Source of the DNA: Przewalskia tangutica
Lineage: Eukaryota > Streptophyta > Magnoliopsida > Solanales > Solanaceae
Direction of reading: 5' to 3'
DNA length: 64,000 bases
NCBI GenBank assembly: GCA_029844215.1
Contig: CM056740.1
Coordinates: 25,959,873-26,023,872 of the forward strand
The stretch's first letter is position 1, and the number at the start of each line of letters is the position of its first letter. The translations under genes were made by a program, and so were the position numbers. Under the pieces are notes generated by a model, which was not told the origin of the DNA, did not search any database, and worked only from the letters and a program-made list of their open reading frames with translations. Shown here piece after piece: positions 33,744 through 46,350 of the stretch.

Positions 33744-36700
33744 TGTTATACCCCGTATTTCCAGAGTATGTACGTAAGGACGTACGTAGAAAAGTTGAAG
33801 CTTAAAGTGTAAGGGCCGAATTTCACTTTGTGCACAACACCCGATTAGAGTCGTTTTTCGACGAAACGTTTTACACAACTCGCGTAGGATAAATTACGGC
33901 TATGTCATTTCTAATTTTTGCGGATTTTTCCGAGAGACGAAACATTTTGGACCAACGAGAGGGCGACACTTGTCACCCTCTCATTGGGGACGTTGGGCGG
34001 TAACAAGTGGACGATTGGTTGCCTATTTTGTCAAGGAGTTGGTAGGATATTTTTGTGTAGTAGATAGAATGGACACTTGCCTAAATCCTCACCCTACACT
34101 TGCCTTGCACTTGGCATCATCTTGGCCATTGGTTGGCCAATGCTTGACCTATAAATACCCCCCTTTAGATGAAGAGTTCTTCATCCACAACTCACTTTCC
34201 AAGTCTTGAAAATCCCTCCCCTTTCTTGTTGTGTTTTCGTCCAACACCTCCCCCCCTCTAGCCTTAGTGGCTTGGCCGAGAGCCCCCCCCTCTAAAATCA
34301 AGCCCTAGCCGAAACACTACCCCCCCTCCCTTGGTAGAAATGTTGTCTTCCAAGTATTGTTATAATGCCCAAAATACCCTAGCCCAAAATCCCTTATAGT
34401 ATTTAAGTAGAAGTGGTGTAGAACTTCTAAGGGTTCTCGGGGCTATCGGAGCGTGCATTTAGGAGCTAAACCTCGCTCAGGATCGACGTTTATACTTGGA
34501 TAATATTGGGCTTATCGAGGTAAATAACCTTATCCTCCCTTTGTAATTAGAATATACATACTGTAGAAGTATAGGAATAAGTATTAAATACTTAGAAGGA
34601 TATTACTGAATAGAAATGAACTGTTATCACCGTAGAAGGGTATAAAAGAAGAATAATTGAACTGTACTCACATAGGACTATATTACAGTAGACTGTATAG
34701 TTTACCGGGTAGGGAAGTGCTGCCCAAATGTCCATAGAATAGCGAACCCTCTGCTTAGAGCTTTGTACAGTACAATCTAGACGTTGATAGACGTATTTGA
34801 CTGTTATAGGTCGATTCTCTGCGCGCGACATATTCAACTTGGCAGGTGGATTTCGCCGAGAAGGTATGTGATTCTTCCTATACTCTTGAGCATGATATTT
34901 TTGAAGAATATATATATAGTACGGTAGACGTACGTGTGTTAACTGAACGTAGTTATACGGCAATGTCTTTTGACTTAAGCCTGAATAATAAGAACCTTGA
35001 AGTATTTCAAAAGAATTAAGAACTGTTTTTGAAAGAAGAGTAACGCTTGGTTTTAAAAGCTTAAGAGTTATACTAGCTTTATGGGAAGTTAGGTATAACG
35101 GCTTAAGAGAGATAAAACGAATGATTTATTGATTTTAAAAGTTAGGAGACTTGATCTTAAAAGATAAGAGACTTGACTTAATTAATATGAATTTTGTGTG
35201 AAACCTCATTCGTGAGTAATGAGTACTTGGTTTTTAAAAGGAATAATGTTTTACTGATTTCAGAAATCGGAATGAGTATCGACAAACCACAGCAGCGTTA
35301 ATAAAGGGAAATGTATTGACTAATAAGATATTATTAACTAGTAGAAACCTCCATCTGCATAGGAGCTAAGATAAGACAAAATGATTTTTCCTAGATCATG
35401 GTTGCTTTAATCAGATTGTTATAAATAAGAATAACCTACTCACATATAAGGCATATGTTTCTCAAATCTTTTTAAAGAAGAATTACATCATTAAATGATT
35501 AATCTATGAACTACGAAACCTTTCGAAAATGAGAAACTGGAGTATTAAAAATTAGGCAAACTTGAACGTTTAGAAAAGAATGTTGTTACTCGATTTATAA
35601 AAAGGAAGGTGTTCTGGTTTACCTAAAAATGTTAGTCACTCCATTACTACGGGTATCGGATGACCGTTATAAAAGAAATGGACCTCTTAAAGAATTAATG
35701 TATGTAGTACTTTGAAGATAGAACTTGGTTTTGTTATCGTAAACATTAAAGTACCTTGTGTGGTTAGCTTGTCTATGTTTTGCTTGTAATAACCTTGTGA
35801 TACCTTCCTGCTGTTTTTATAAGTACTCATGTTATCATACTACGTGTGTTAGTGTCATGTGATGTTATTCTTGTTATGCTTACGTTGTTAAACGTTAAGA
35901 CTATTGTACTATTATTATATCACATACCCCCCTTGACTTATTATACCGAGGGCTTGCCACCCTTGATGCGGGTCTTTACGGCCTATGCGGTCTGTATGAC
36001 TATGCGGAGCAGCGGTATGCTCCAGGATTGATCATTCCGGGTGTATTAGCCCGATGAGGGGGATGCCCTATGCGGTCTTTTAGGGACTATGCGGTCTTTT
36101 GAGGCTATGCGGCCGCGAAGTCCAGCGGTACCGGGTCACGCTCGATGCGAGGAATACCTCGCGGTCTATGTGTGACCTATGCGGATCGCGGAATCCGTGG
36201 TTAGGCATGCATAATGATACTATGGGCGATTGGCCTTGCTTCGATCATTCGCGCCTAGTAAAGACTCACATTCGGCTACCTATTATTGCTCTTGTTTGTG
36301 ATGTGGCACTATGTGCAAATTGAACTAATTGTATTTACAAATGGTTTTAAATACTTTGATTTCATTTAAAGTACTTTACAGTTTCACATACTTGGTACCT
36401 GTTGTACTGACCCCCTTCGGGGGGCTGCGTTCATGCCGCAGGTAGAGGTACTCCTCCTGTTGATCCCCGTTCTTAGGATCACCGTTTCAGCGTTGGAAAA
36501 GCTCCGTTTCTCCGGAGGCTTAGCATTTTGATATGGTCCCCTGTCGTTGTAGGTATTTACATTCAGGGGTATGGCGGGGCCCTGTCCCGCCATTGTTGTT
36601 TTAAACTCTTAGAGGTCTGTAGCCTTGTTGTAAAGTTGGGATGTAACTGTTCGTTTTGGGTATTTATATTATATGCCGAAAGGCACCCTTTTCTCAGAAA

Positions 36701-36822
36701 TTGTGTCTCATTTATACTGTTTCGTATCTTGGTTGTTTTATATTCCGCTGATTACTCTGATGTATGACTACTTGGGTGCCCGGGTAAGGCACCAGTCACG
36801 GGCCCCGGAACGGGTCGTGACA
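33744..36822 (+). repeat. T LTR 2 (middle)
   Basis: 3079 bp, TGTTATACCCCG to CGGGTCGTGACA; followed by a PBS. It has private differences from both outer LTRs near 35783-35864, for example 'tgttatcatac' where LTR 1 and LTR 3 have 'tgttatgatac'. TATA box 34149-34158, stem-loop 36571-36593. Non-coding. Confidence 0.95.
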
Positions 36823-36826
36823 AAAG

Positions 36827-36842
36827 TGGTATCAGAGTAGTT
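36827..36842 (+). promoter_or_regulatory. Primer-binding site, T internal 2
   Basis: TGGTATCAGAGTAGTT, four bases after the LTR 2 terminus. Good match to the initiator-Met tRNA primer site. Confidence 0.9.
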
Positions 36843-36884
36843 AATCCTCGGAAAGTGTCTACAGACCGTATCTAGTAGAGTCTT

Positions 36885-36918
36885 GATTATCGGTGTGTTG
36901 TGCACCACACCAATAATC
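36885..36918 (+). promoter_or_regulatory. Leader hairpin with GTGCAC loop (T internal 2)
   Basis: Same stem and loop as at 31373-31406. Confidence 0.65.
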
Positions 36919-37030
36919 AGGAGGCTATAGGATATTTAGGATTGGTTTCCATTCTTCTCACTCTGAGATCGTACTTTAGAGTTGTGTTATAAGTTAGACC
37001 CCTCTAACGTATTCCTTTCCTTTACCAGTG

Positions 37031-37932
37031 ATGCCTCCGCCAGTAACCCGCCCGTATGGCAAGGCGCAAGCGTAGGAGCTGCAAGTGGAGTACAGAGAGT
37101 TAGAAGGGCACAGGCCCAATCATCACCTGGGGCGATGCTTCATGCGGGGAGTTCTGAGACGTCGCCAGCAGCAGCAGAGTTTGGCACAGCGGCAACAGTT
37201 CCTACTGCGGCCATGACATCCGGCCTTCGCCCACTACGGCTTAGCGAAAATATGGATTGGAAGGAGACGGCCTGTTACTAGCAAGGATTTGGCAACAGAG
37301 AGTATTTTATGTACCGGTATACCAAGGATATTGATGATTATCTAAGAAGGTTGTGAAGAAGTAGCTCTTGATCGGGAATGAGCCAAGCCATGCTCAGCTT
37401 ATGTGCAATGGCCGAGAGATGTAGATCGGCGATTAACCAAGATCGCAGAAGAGGCCCGATTGGCGGGATCATTTGGTAACTCTCGAGGCGAACCGCCTCG
37501 GCAGACAGACATGCGCCCGCCGCAGAGTGTCCTCCACCGGTTCGCTTTTTCCTCGGTGTTCACGATGTGGCGTGCGCCATCCCGAGAATGTCGTCTTTTG
37601 ATGGTTCTTGTTTTACTGCGCTACCGCCGGGCCATGTGACGGCGAGGATGTTCTATGAGGAAGGATGCAGTAGGAGGACTCGCCTACCGATCGGGCCATG
37701 ATTCTGGCAGCGAGAGGGGTGTTAGCTGCAGGAGGCCACCCCCACCTCGGTGTGGCCGTGGTGGGCGATGTCATCGCGGAGTGTCGTGCTTCGCGACGGC
37801 TTGTTTTGCTTATGCGGCAGGCCATTTTATGAGAAATTGTCCAAACTGCACTGGGGATGTAGAGACTCACCTTCAGATCGATGGATAGTTCATCACCTTC
37901 CCGGTATGATGCCCAACAGTATGGTTGATTAG
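37031..37932 (+). pseudogene. gag: Broken gag in T internal 2
   Basis: Start ATG-CCT-CCG as in the sister copy. It is better preserved in places: the frame 37655-37888 ends with a knuckle-like CFAYAAGHFMRNC, in which the second Cys is replaced by Tyr and one residue is missing. The intact family motif is CX2CX4HX4C. An upstream cysteine cluster is near 37560-37620. Stops and frameshifts occur in the first 300 bp. The spacer after it (37933-38480) is non-coding and near-identical to T internal 1. Confidence 0.72.
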
Positions 37933-38479
37933 AACGACCTAGGGGAAGTGCCGCGTAGATACAGGTATATCCTTAACCCTTTAGAGATTTATATGTATAG
38001 TAAGATGCGAATATCTTAAGTATTATTTTCGGTTAGCATTGTGTTGTTGTGATTAGAAATTTTGGTTAGTTAACCGGGTAAGATTGGGGGATAGAGAGAG
38101 TGGGAGCCTTAGAATATTATACGTAGAGACCTTAGAGGCGAGGCCATCTTTGGTGAAAGAATTATTTCATGTTTGACCCTTATCGAAGTGCATATTTACG
38201 TGAGATTTATATTGTTTAATAAGTCCCTGAGTAGTGTGAAATGAAAGAGGGTAGTTGAGCTAAGAAGACCGCTAGGTTTTCGTAACGTGATTAGTGAGAT
38301 TGTTCCGGATCGGGGAGCTAGTGTTTGCGCGTTGCCGGGTCGGGTGGAGGCCATGTGGCGGGTCGACCCGCGGCCTGTTTGGTGGGTCGGTTGGTGGTCC
38401 CGCTTTGTGTTAGGGTCGCGAGGTGTTAGGCCCAAGTTTAAGTTAACCACCGTCACGATTCGTGGATGCGTTCGACCGA

Positions 38480-38962
38480 TGAGTCGCCACGAGGTCACCA
38501 TCTTATCTTTTAGTCAAACCGTACTCGTGAGTAAGTTGCGAGATGATTATTTCAGAAGGTTGTAAGGCTGCACGGGTGCCTACCTTCACCTTATGGCGCA
38601 TAGTGGAGTCCAAGTTACTACTGCTTTCTTTCCGGAAGAGTTACGTGCAAGGTTAGGAACTCAGGTGAGTCTCAGAATCGCATTCGCCCTCGGGCCAGTG
38701 TTTGGATTTCAGGGGTAGTTGTGAGAATTGTTGTCTCCTGTGGAGGGAGTGTTTAAGCTACCATTTCAGTGTTCGGATGTCGCCTTATGAAGCCCGGTAG
38801 GGGTGGAAGTGTAAGTTGCCGGTCGATTGGTTCGATGTAAGCAAGGTTCAGATAGTGGGTTCATACTTGTTCAGCAGGGCGTGGATAGGGTGAAGCTTAT
38901 CCAGAAGAGGTTATTGGCAGCTCAGAGTCAGCGGGAAGCAGTACCAGAAACATGGTAAGTTT
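38480..38962 (+). pseudogene. Integrase remnant in T internal 2
   Basis: Homologous to 32955-33430. It retains SKLRDDYF near 38531-38554 and GVDRVKLIQKRLLAAQS near 38880-38930. At the second-Asp position this copy reads CAT-AGT-GGA where its sister keeps GAC-AGT-GGA. No full domain remains. Confidence 0.7.
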
Positions 38963-39244
38963 TGATAAAGAGTTCGAGGATACGAGAAGGGTACGACGAG
39001 TAAGGGAAGAAGCGAGCATGTGTAAGGACATAGATGTGATCTTTTCGTTTATAAAGAGTAGGTGCGAAGGGAGTATCTTTTAGACCCCGGGTGGGGAGCT
39101 TTTGTGATGTTAGGGGTGATTTCCCCGTGGACTTGGAGGTAAGTATTTGCGCTTGTTGTGTTGTGGCCAGGTGTGGCATGGTTGTTTTCGTAAGTATAGC
39201 AGTGAGGACTATACTGGCGCCTGTTTGTTTTGAGACTTAGAAGG

Positions 39245-39279
39245 AACATTCGGGACGAATGTTTCTAAGGAGGGGAGAA
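39245..39279 (+). promoter_or_regulatory. PPT and hairpin, T internal 2
   Basis: AACATTCG/CGAATGTT at 39245-39263, then TCTAAGGAGGGGAGAA, then LTR 3. Confidence 0.88.
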
Positions 39280-42200
39280 TGTTATACCGTATTTCGCAGT
39301 ATGTCGTGGGGCGTGCGTGAAAAGTTGAAGCTTAAAGTGTAAGGGCCGAATTTCACTTTGTGCACAACACCCGATTAGAGTCGTTTTACGAAACGTTTTG
39401 CACAACTCGCGTAGGATAAATTACGCTATGTCATTTCTAATTTTTGCGGATTTTTCCGAGAGACGAAACATTTTGGACCAACGAGAGGCGACACTTGTCA
39501 CCCTCTCATTGGGACGTTAGCGTAACAAGTGGACGATTGGTTGCCTATTTTGTCAAGGAGTTGGTAGGATATTTTTGTGTAGTAGATAGAATGGACACTT
39601 GCCTAAATCCTCACCCTACACTTGCCTTGCACTTGGCATCATCTTGGCCATTGGTTGGCCAATGCTTGACCTATAAATACCCCCCTTTAGATGAAGAGTT
39701 CTTCATCCACCATTCCCTGTCCAAGTCTTGACAATCCTCCCTTTCTTGTGTTTTCGTCCAACACCTCCCCTCTAGCCTTAGTGGCTTGGCGAGAGCCCTC
39801 TAAAATCAAGCCCTAGCCAAAACACTACCCCCCATCCCTTGGTAGAAATGTTGTCTTCCAAGTATTGTTATAATGCCCAAAATACCCTAGCCCAAAATCC
39901 CTTATAGTATTTAAGTAGAAGTGGTGTAGAACTTCTAAGGGTTCTTGGGGCTATCGGAGCGTGCATTTAGGAGCTAAACCTCGCTCAGGATCGACGTTTA
40001 TACTTGGATAATATTGGGCTTATCGAGGTAAATAACCTTATCCTCCCTTTGTAATTAGAATATACATACTGTAGAAGTATAGGAATAAGTATTAAATACT
40101 TAGAAGGATATTACAGAATAGAAATGAACTGTTATCACCGTAAAAAGAAGAATAATTGAACTGTACTCACATAGGACTGTATTACCGTAGACTGTATAGT
40201 TTACCGGGTAGGGAAGTGCTGCCCAAATGTCCATAGAATAGCGAACCCTCTGCTTAGAGCTTTGTACAGTACAGTCTAGACGTTGATAGACGTATTTGAC
40301 TGTTATAGGTCGATTCTCTGCGCGCGACATATTCAACTTGGCAGGTGGATTTCGCCGAGAAGGTATGTGATTCTTCCTATACTCTTGAGCATGATATTTT
40401 TGAAGAATATATATATAGTACGGTAGACGTACGTGTGTTAACTGAACGTAGTTATACGGCAATGTCTTTTGACTTAAGCCTGAATAATAAGAACCTTGAA
40501 GTATTTCAAAAGAATTAAGAACTGTTTTTGAAAGAAGAGTAACGCTTGGTTTTAAAAGCTTAAGAGTTATACTAGCTTTATGGGAAGTTAGGTATAACGG
40601 CTTAAGAGAGATAAAACGAATGATTTATTGATTTTAAAAGTTAGGAGACTTGATCTTAAAAGATAAGAGACTTGACTTAATTAATATGAATTTTGTGTGA
40701 AACCTCATTCGTGAGTAATGAGTACTTGGTTTTAAAAGGAATAATGTTTCTTGATTTGAGAAATCGGAATGAGTATCGACAAACCACAAGGCGTTAATAA
40801 AGGGAAATGTATTGACTAATAAGATATTATTAACGAGAAACCTCCATCTGCATAGGAGCTAAGATAAGACAAAATGATTTTTCCTAGATCATGGTGCTTT
40901 AATCGATTGTTATAAATAAGAATAACCTACTCACATATAAGGCATATGTTTCTCAAATCTTTTAAAGAAGAATTACATCATTAAATGATTAATCTATGAA
41001 CTACGAAACCTTTCAAAATGAGAAGCTGAGTATTAAAATTAGGCAAACTTGAGCGTTTAGAAAAGAATGTTGTTACTCGATTTATAAAAGGAAGGTGTTC
41101 GGTTTACCTAAAATGTTAGTCACTCCATTACTACGAATTATCGGATGACCGTTATAAAAGAAATGGACCTCTTAAAGAATTAATGTATGTAGTACTTTGA
41201 AGATAGAACTTGGTTTTGTTATCGTAAACATTAAAGTACCTTGTGTGGTTAGCTTGTCTATGTTTTGCTGGTAATAACCTTGTGATACCTTCCTGCTGTT
41301 TTGATAAGTACTCATGTTATGATACTACGTGTGTTAGTGTCTTGTGATGTTATTCTTGTTATGCTTACGTTGTTAAACGTTAAGACTATTGTACTGTTAT
41401 TATATCACATACCCCCCTTGACTTATTATACCGAGGGCTTGCCACCCTTGATGCGGGTCTTTACGGCCTATGCGGTCTGTATGACTATGCGGAGCAGCGG
41501 TATGCTCCAGGATTGATCATTCCGGGTGTATTAGCCCGATGAGGGGGATGCCCTATGCGGTCTTTTAGGGACTATGCGGTCTTTTGAGGCTATGCGGGCT
41601 GCGGAAGTCCAGGCGGGTACCGGGGGTTGGCTGCCCCCGATGCGAGGAATACCTCATGCGGGTCTATGTGTGACCTATGCGGACTGCGGGAGTCCAGGGT
41701 TAGGCATGCATAATGATACTATGGGCGATTGGCCTTGCTTCGATCATTCGCGGCCTAGGAAAGACCTGTTACAGTTTACCTATTATTGCTCTTGTTTGTG
41801 ATGTGGCACTATGTGCAAATTGAACTAATTGTATTTGCAAATGGTTTTAAATACTTTGATTTCATTTAAAGTACTTTACAGTTTCACATACTTGGTACCT
41901 GTTGTACTGACCTCCTTCGGGGGGCTGCGTTCATGCCGCAGGTAGAGGTACTCCTCCTGTTGATCCCCGTTCTTAGGATCACCGTTTCAGCGTTGGAAAA
42001 GCTCCGTTTCTCCGGAGGCTTAGCATTTTGGTATGGTCCCCTGTCGTTGTAGGTATTTACATTCAGGGGTATGGCGGGGCCCTGTCCCGCCATTGTTGTT
42101 TTAAACTCTTAGAGGTCTGTAGCCTTGTTGTAAAGTTGGGATGTAACTGTTCGTTTTGGGTATTTATATTATATGCCGAAAGGCACCCTTTTCTCAGAAA

Positions 42201-42322
42201 TTGTGTCTCATTTATACTGTTTCGTATCTTGGTTGTTTTATATTCCGCTGATTACTCTGATGTATGACTACTTGGGTGCCCGGGTAAGGCACCAGTCACG
42301 GGCCCCGGAACGGGTCGTGACA
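39280..42322 (+). repeat. T LTR 3
   Basis: 3043 bp, TGTTATACCGTATTT to CGGGTCGTGACA. TATA box 39671-39680, conserved block 40764-40921, direct repeats 41440-41710 (cleanest copy), stem-loop 42071-42093. Non-coding. Confidence 0.95.
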
Positions 42323-42327
42323 TTAGC
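42323..42327. repeat. Target-site duplication TTAGC, right copy, of tandem T
   Basis: Exact match to 28269-28273. Confidence 0.94.
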
Positions 42328-43120
42328 TGCCTTCTGAGTCAGCTTAGTCAAAGGTGCTGAAATAGAAGCAAACTTCTCTATGAACCTCCGATAATACCCT
42401 GCAAGGCCCAGAAAGCTGCGCACCTCTGTCGGTGTAGTAGGTCTAGGCCAAGTCTTGACTGCCTCGATCTTTTCCGTATCCACCCGAATACCATCGGCCC
42501 CGACAATGTGCCCTAAGAACGCCACCGAAGTCAACCAAAACTCACACTTCGAAAACTTGGCATACAACCGCTGGTCCTGGAGAACTCTCAGCACCGTCCT
42601 CAAATGCTCCGCATGCTCCTGCTCTGAGCGAGAATAAACCAAGATGTCATCAATGAATACTATCACAAACGTATCCAAAAATGGCTTGAACACTCGGTTC
42701 ATCAAATCCATAAATACTGCCGGAGCATTGGTCAAGCCGAAAGACATGACCCTGAACTCATAGTGCCCGCACGTCCGAATGCGATCTAGGGACATCCGTC
42801 TCCTAACTCGCACTTTGATGGTAACCGGATCGCAGTCTATCTTGGAGAAACATCTCGCACCGCAACTGGTCGAACAAATCGTCAATCCTACGGAGGGTAT
42901 TCTGTTTAATAGTCACCTTGTTCACCGTAATCAACACACATACGCAGGCCCCATCCTTCTTCTTCACGAACAATACGGCGCTCCCGGGGAGAAACACTAG
43001 GCGATGAAGCCGCTTCTCCAAGAAATCTCTCACTGGTCCTTCAACTCTCTCAACTCTGCAGTGCCATTACGTATGGCGGAATGGATATAGTCGAGTATCG
43101 TGCGTAATATCAATGCAAAA
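42328..43120 (-). pseudogene. pol: Reverse transcriptase of element G (pol, split by T)
   Basis: The minus-strand frame 42885-42328 carries the RT palm and thumb: SFGLTNAPAVFMDLMN, the catalytic VFIDDILVYS (Asp pair near 42651-42646), FLGHIVG and the FLGLAGYYRRFI connection. It then breaks at the T insertion, just before RNase H. The N-terminal part (43120-42886) has VLFVKKKDG and LNKVTIK-type remnants in other frames, with frameshifts near 42790-42850 (IDCDPVTIKVRVRRR) and 43010-43120. The catalytic core itself is readable. Confidence 0.88.
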
Positions 43121-43699
43121 CTCTATCTCCTCTCGGGAGAGGATACCCGGAGGTTGTGCGGGAACACATCCGGGAACTCTCGACAACCGAATCGAATGAA
43201 GGTCCGTATCTCGGCCTCAGTATCAAATACCCGAATGAGATGGTAGATATACCCCTTCTGCACCATCTTCCTGGCCTTGAGGTAAGAAATAAACCTACCC
43301 CTCGGCGACACAGTGTTCCCCTCCCACTCAATAACCGGCTCCCCAGGAAACTGGAACCGTACCACTCTCTCCCTACAGTCTACATTGGCGTAGCAGGAAG
43401 CTAGCCAATCCATACCCATAATCACGTCGAAGTCTGTCATATCCAACTCTATCAAGTCGGCTAGGGTCTGACGACTGCATATAGTCACTGGGCAAGCCCT
43501 ATATACCCGCTCAGCTACCACCGAATCACCCACTGGCGTAGCTACCTCAAAAGGGTCTATGGACTCAGGCTCTATCCCTATCCTACTAGCAATAAGGGGA
43601 GATATATATGACAAGGTAGAACCCGGATCTATCAAGGCATACACGTCACAACAAGCAACTGATAAGGTACCTGTGACGACATCCGGTGATGCCTCCTGG
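43121..43699 (-). pseudogene. pol: Aspartic protease region of element G (gag-pol)
   Basis: Minus-strand frame 43644-43123. The active-site motif is ALIDPGSTLSYIS, with the catalytic Asp near 43629. Then come MTDFDVIMGMDWLASCYANV, typical of gypsy proteases, and a lead into RT (CREFPDVFP). Having Pro rather than Ser or Thr after the active Asp is common in plant gypsy proteases. The 5' part of the domain continues to the right of solo LTR H (46959 onward), so the frame is split. Confidence 0.85.
43695..43699. repeat. Target-site duplication CCTGG, left copy, of solo LTR H
   Basis: The right copy at 46959-46964 reads CACTGG, one extra base. The site restored from both sides (gcctcctgg-tcc...ccggacagg) matches element B near 8580-8610. 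Confidence 0.75.
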
Positions 43700-44210
43700 T
43701 GTTACACCCCGTAGTTCCAGGGTATGTATGTGAAGACGTACGTACGGGAATACGACAGTAATTTTGGAAAGAAAGAAAGATGTGATTTTTCGACGGAAAA
43801 GTTTCCGGATTTTGTGAAGGAAAAAGGTTCGCTAATGGGAATTGGATTCCCAGATTTGGTACTCGGACTTTTTGTATTAATTAAGAATTATGGAATTATT
43901 TATCCGGAATTGGTCACGTGGGGCCCATGGGAGGAATTTACGGTTTGTGGGGCCCACTTTATTTTTTTTTACGGATATTTTTGGAAGGTGAAATATTTTG
44001 GACCAATAGGAGGGCGACATGTGTCACCCTAGGTGACACTTGGTTGGACGAAAATGATGGGTTTGGTTGGCACGTTTTTTACATGTAAAAGGCCAAAAAC
44101 ATTTGGTCAAAGTCTTGAAGATATTTTGTGTAGTAGATGGATAAGTGGGACCCACACACACATGGCTCAATCTAGACCACACACTTGCTTTAATCCTAGC
44201 CCTTGAATGT

Positions 44211-44220
44211 CCTATAAATA
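44211..44220 (+). promoter_or_regulatory. LTR TATA box (H)
   Basis: CCTATAAATA followed by a C run, ~511 nt into the LTR. J has TCAATAAATA at 56261-56270, and I has TTTATATATA at 49571-49580. Confidence 0.6.
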
Positions 44221-45874
44221 CCCCCTTAAGTTGCAAGACTTCTTCATCCACACTTGAGAAATTCCAAGGCAAAAATACTCCCTCCCTTTGATGAAGTTCT
44301 CGTCCCACACCCCTCTCCCTTAACCAAACTTTGTCCAAAAAATTCTTAAAGTCTTAAGTGTTCTTCCTTAGTGTATTAGGAAGACTAGTAACCAAAGGTT
44401 AGAAAAGATTTCACACCCTTAGCCTAAATACACCCTCTTGGCCGAGAGTTGCCACAAGTTTAGCCTAAGTGTACTTCACTTTTTGGAGTTGAAGTGTTTA
44501 AGAGAAGTTATTAGAAACTTCTAAGGGTTGCTTGGAGCGGTTTGGAGCGTCTGATTTAGAGCTAAACGTTGCTCGGGATCGACATATAATCTTGGATAAT
44601 TTTGGGCTTATCGAGTTAATTATCTTTATCCCCATATTTTAATTTGAAATTACATGTTGTATTTATGTATAGTCGAGTATAATATATATAGAATGGATAT
44701 TAAAGAAGAAAATTGAATCTGTAATTACATAGGAATTTGTATTCTGATGAGACTTGTAGTATTCTGTGAAGTAGAATTGAACACATCCAGGTTAGGCGTG
44801 TAATCCTCTGGGAGTTGTTGGCACAGTAGCGGGCCTTGATAGAGAGGAGATTTATGTGATAGCGGGGAGGTGTCGCGAATTTTCCGTAGAAATATTCTAC
44901 AGAGAAGTAGAAGTTAATAGGCGTTTTATGGCCATTATAGGTGGAAGTACTACGAGTAGCGTATTCTACTTGAAGGGTGGAAAAGGCTAGCAAGGTTGTA
45001 GTACTTGGAGCTTTTTGCTAATTGTCGATAATCGTCGCGAGGTATGTGAACCTCTTCCTATCTTTTCTAGCATGATATGTTGTGAACTATGTAGTGCGGT
45101 AGACGCATACGTGTTAAATGAATTTGGTTGATTTAAAACATAAAGTGTTATAACGCTTTATGGGAAGTTTGTTATAACAACTTTATGTGGGCAAAGAAAT
45201 GGTTTGTGGTTTTAAAAGATAAAAGACTTGATGTGAAATAATAAGGACTTGGGTTGTGTTAAAAGTTGTGAAACCGCTTTAATGAGAAATGGGTAATTGG
45301 GTTTTAAAAGGAATAATGTTATATTGATTTGGAAATGAGAACAAGTATCGAACAAACCATCGCAGTTAATAAAGGAAAATGTATTGACTAAGTATTATTA
45401 TTAAAACCAGTAGAAACCTCCATCTGCATAGAAGCTAAGATAAGACAAAATTGTATTACATTTTCTAGATCATGGCTGCTTTAATAAGATTGATATAAAC
45501 AAGAATAACCTACTCACACATAAGGCATATGTTACTCAAATTGTTTTAAAAGAGAATTATGTTATTAAGTGATTAAGACTATGAACTACGAAACCTTTCG
45601 AAAATAAGAGACTTGAGTATTTGAAATTAGGCAAACTTGAGCTTTTGGAAAAGAATGTTGTTACTTGTCTTTAAAAAGGGAAATTATTTTGGTTTACTTA
45701 AAATAATAGTTACTCTGTTTTGGATACTACGAGTGTTGGTATCAGGTGACTTCTTGTGAAAGAAGGGATATTTGTAAGAGAATTGAAGTATGGTAATTTG
45801 CTTGTGCTTGCTTGTGATAGCCTTGTTGTGTAAAAGTTGTATTCCTATGCTACCGCGTCTCTCGATGGAGGGCG

Positions 45875-46350
45875 GATATTGTTATTGTTGTTACATGGAC
45901 ATGTCCGCAGATGAAGAATTACGGCACGCGGCCATGCGGGCGTTAATCACCGGTATATTGTTATCGTTGTTACATGGACATATACGCACCGATGAAGAAT
46001 TTCGGGCATGCGACGTGCGGCGTTAATCACCCGATATATTGTTATTGTTGTTACATGGACATGTCTGCACCGATGAAAAATTCCTGGGGCATACGGCCAT
46101 GCGGCGGGTTAATCACCCGGTATATTGTTATTGTTGTTACATGGACATGTCTGCACCGATGAAGAATTCCGGGGGTATTTGGCCATGCGGCAGGGTTGAT
46201 TACCCGATATATTGTTATTGTTGTTACATGGACATGTCTGCACCGATGAAGAATTCCGGGGGCATGTGGCCATGCGGCAGGGTTGATTACCCGGTATACT
46301 GTTATTGCATCCTGGACATGTCTACACCGATGGAGAATTCCGGGGGCATA
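45875..46350 (+). repeat. 79-87 bp tandem array in LTR H
   Basis: Five clear units plus a partial, each with 'ttacatggacatgtctgcac', 'gatgaagaattccggggg' and 'catgcggc'. Unit starts at ~45891, 45970, 46051, 46137 and 46224 give spacings 79, 81, 86 and 87. The later units are nearly 87 bp, so open frames run through on both strands by chance. Confidence 0.9.

Larger units (their letters stand above)
28274..42322 (+). mobile_element. Tandem element T: LTR-internal-LTR-internal-LTR
   Basis: 14,049 bp with three LTRs (3038, 3079 and 3043 bp) and two internal regions (2432 and 2457 bp), flanked by a single TTAGC pair. Each internal region has PBS, leader hairpin, broken gag, an integrase remnant and PPT, and lacks RT and RNase H. 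The outer ends are the only ones with target duplications; at 33744 and 39280 each LTR follows a PPT, and at 36822 the LTR runs into a PBS. It lies in opposite orientation to its host pol. Confidence 0.95.

Noticed and set aside
36827..36842. tRNA gene fragment (initiator Met)
   Set aside because: Only the ~16-nt primer complement is present, next to an LTR end; no cloverleaf is formed. It is a primer-binding site.
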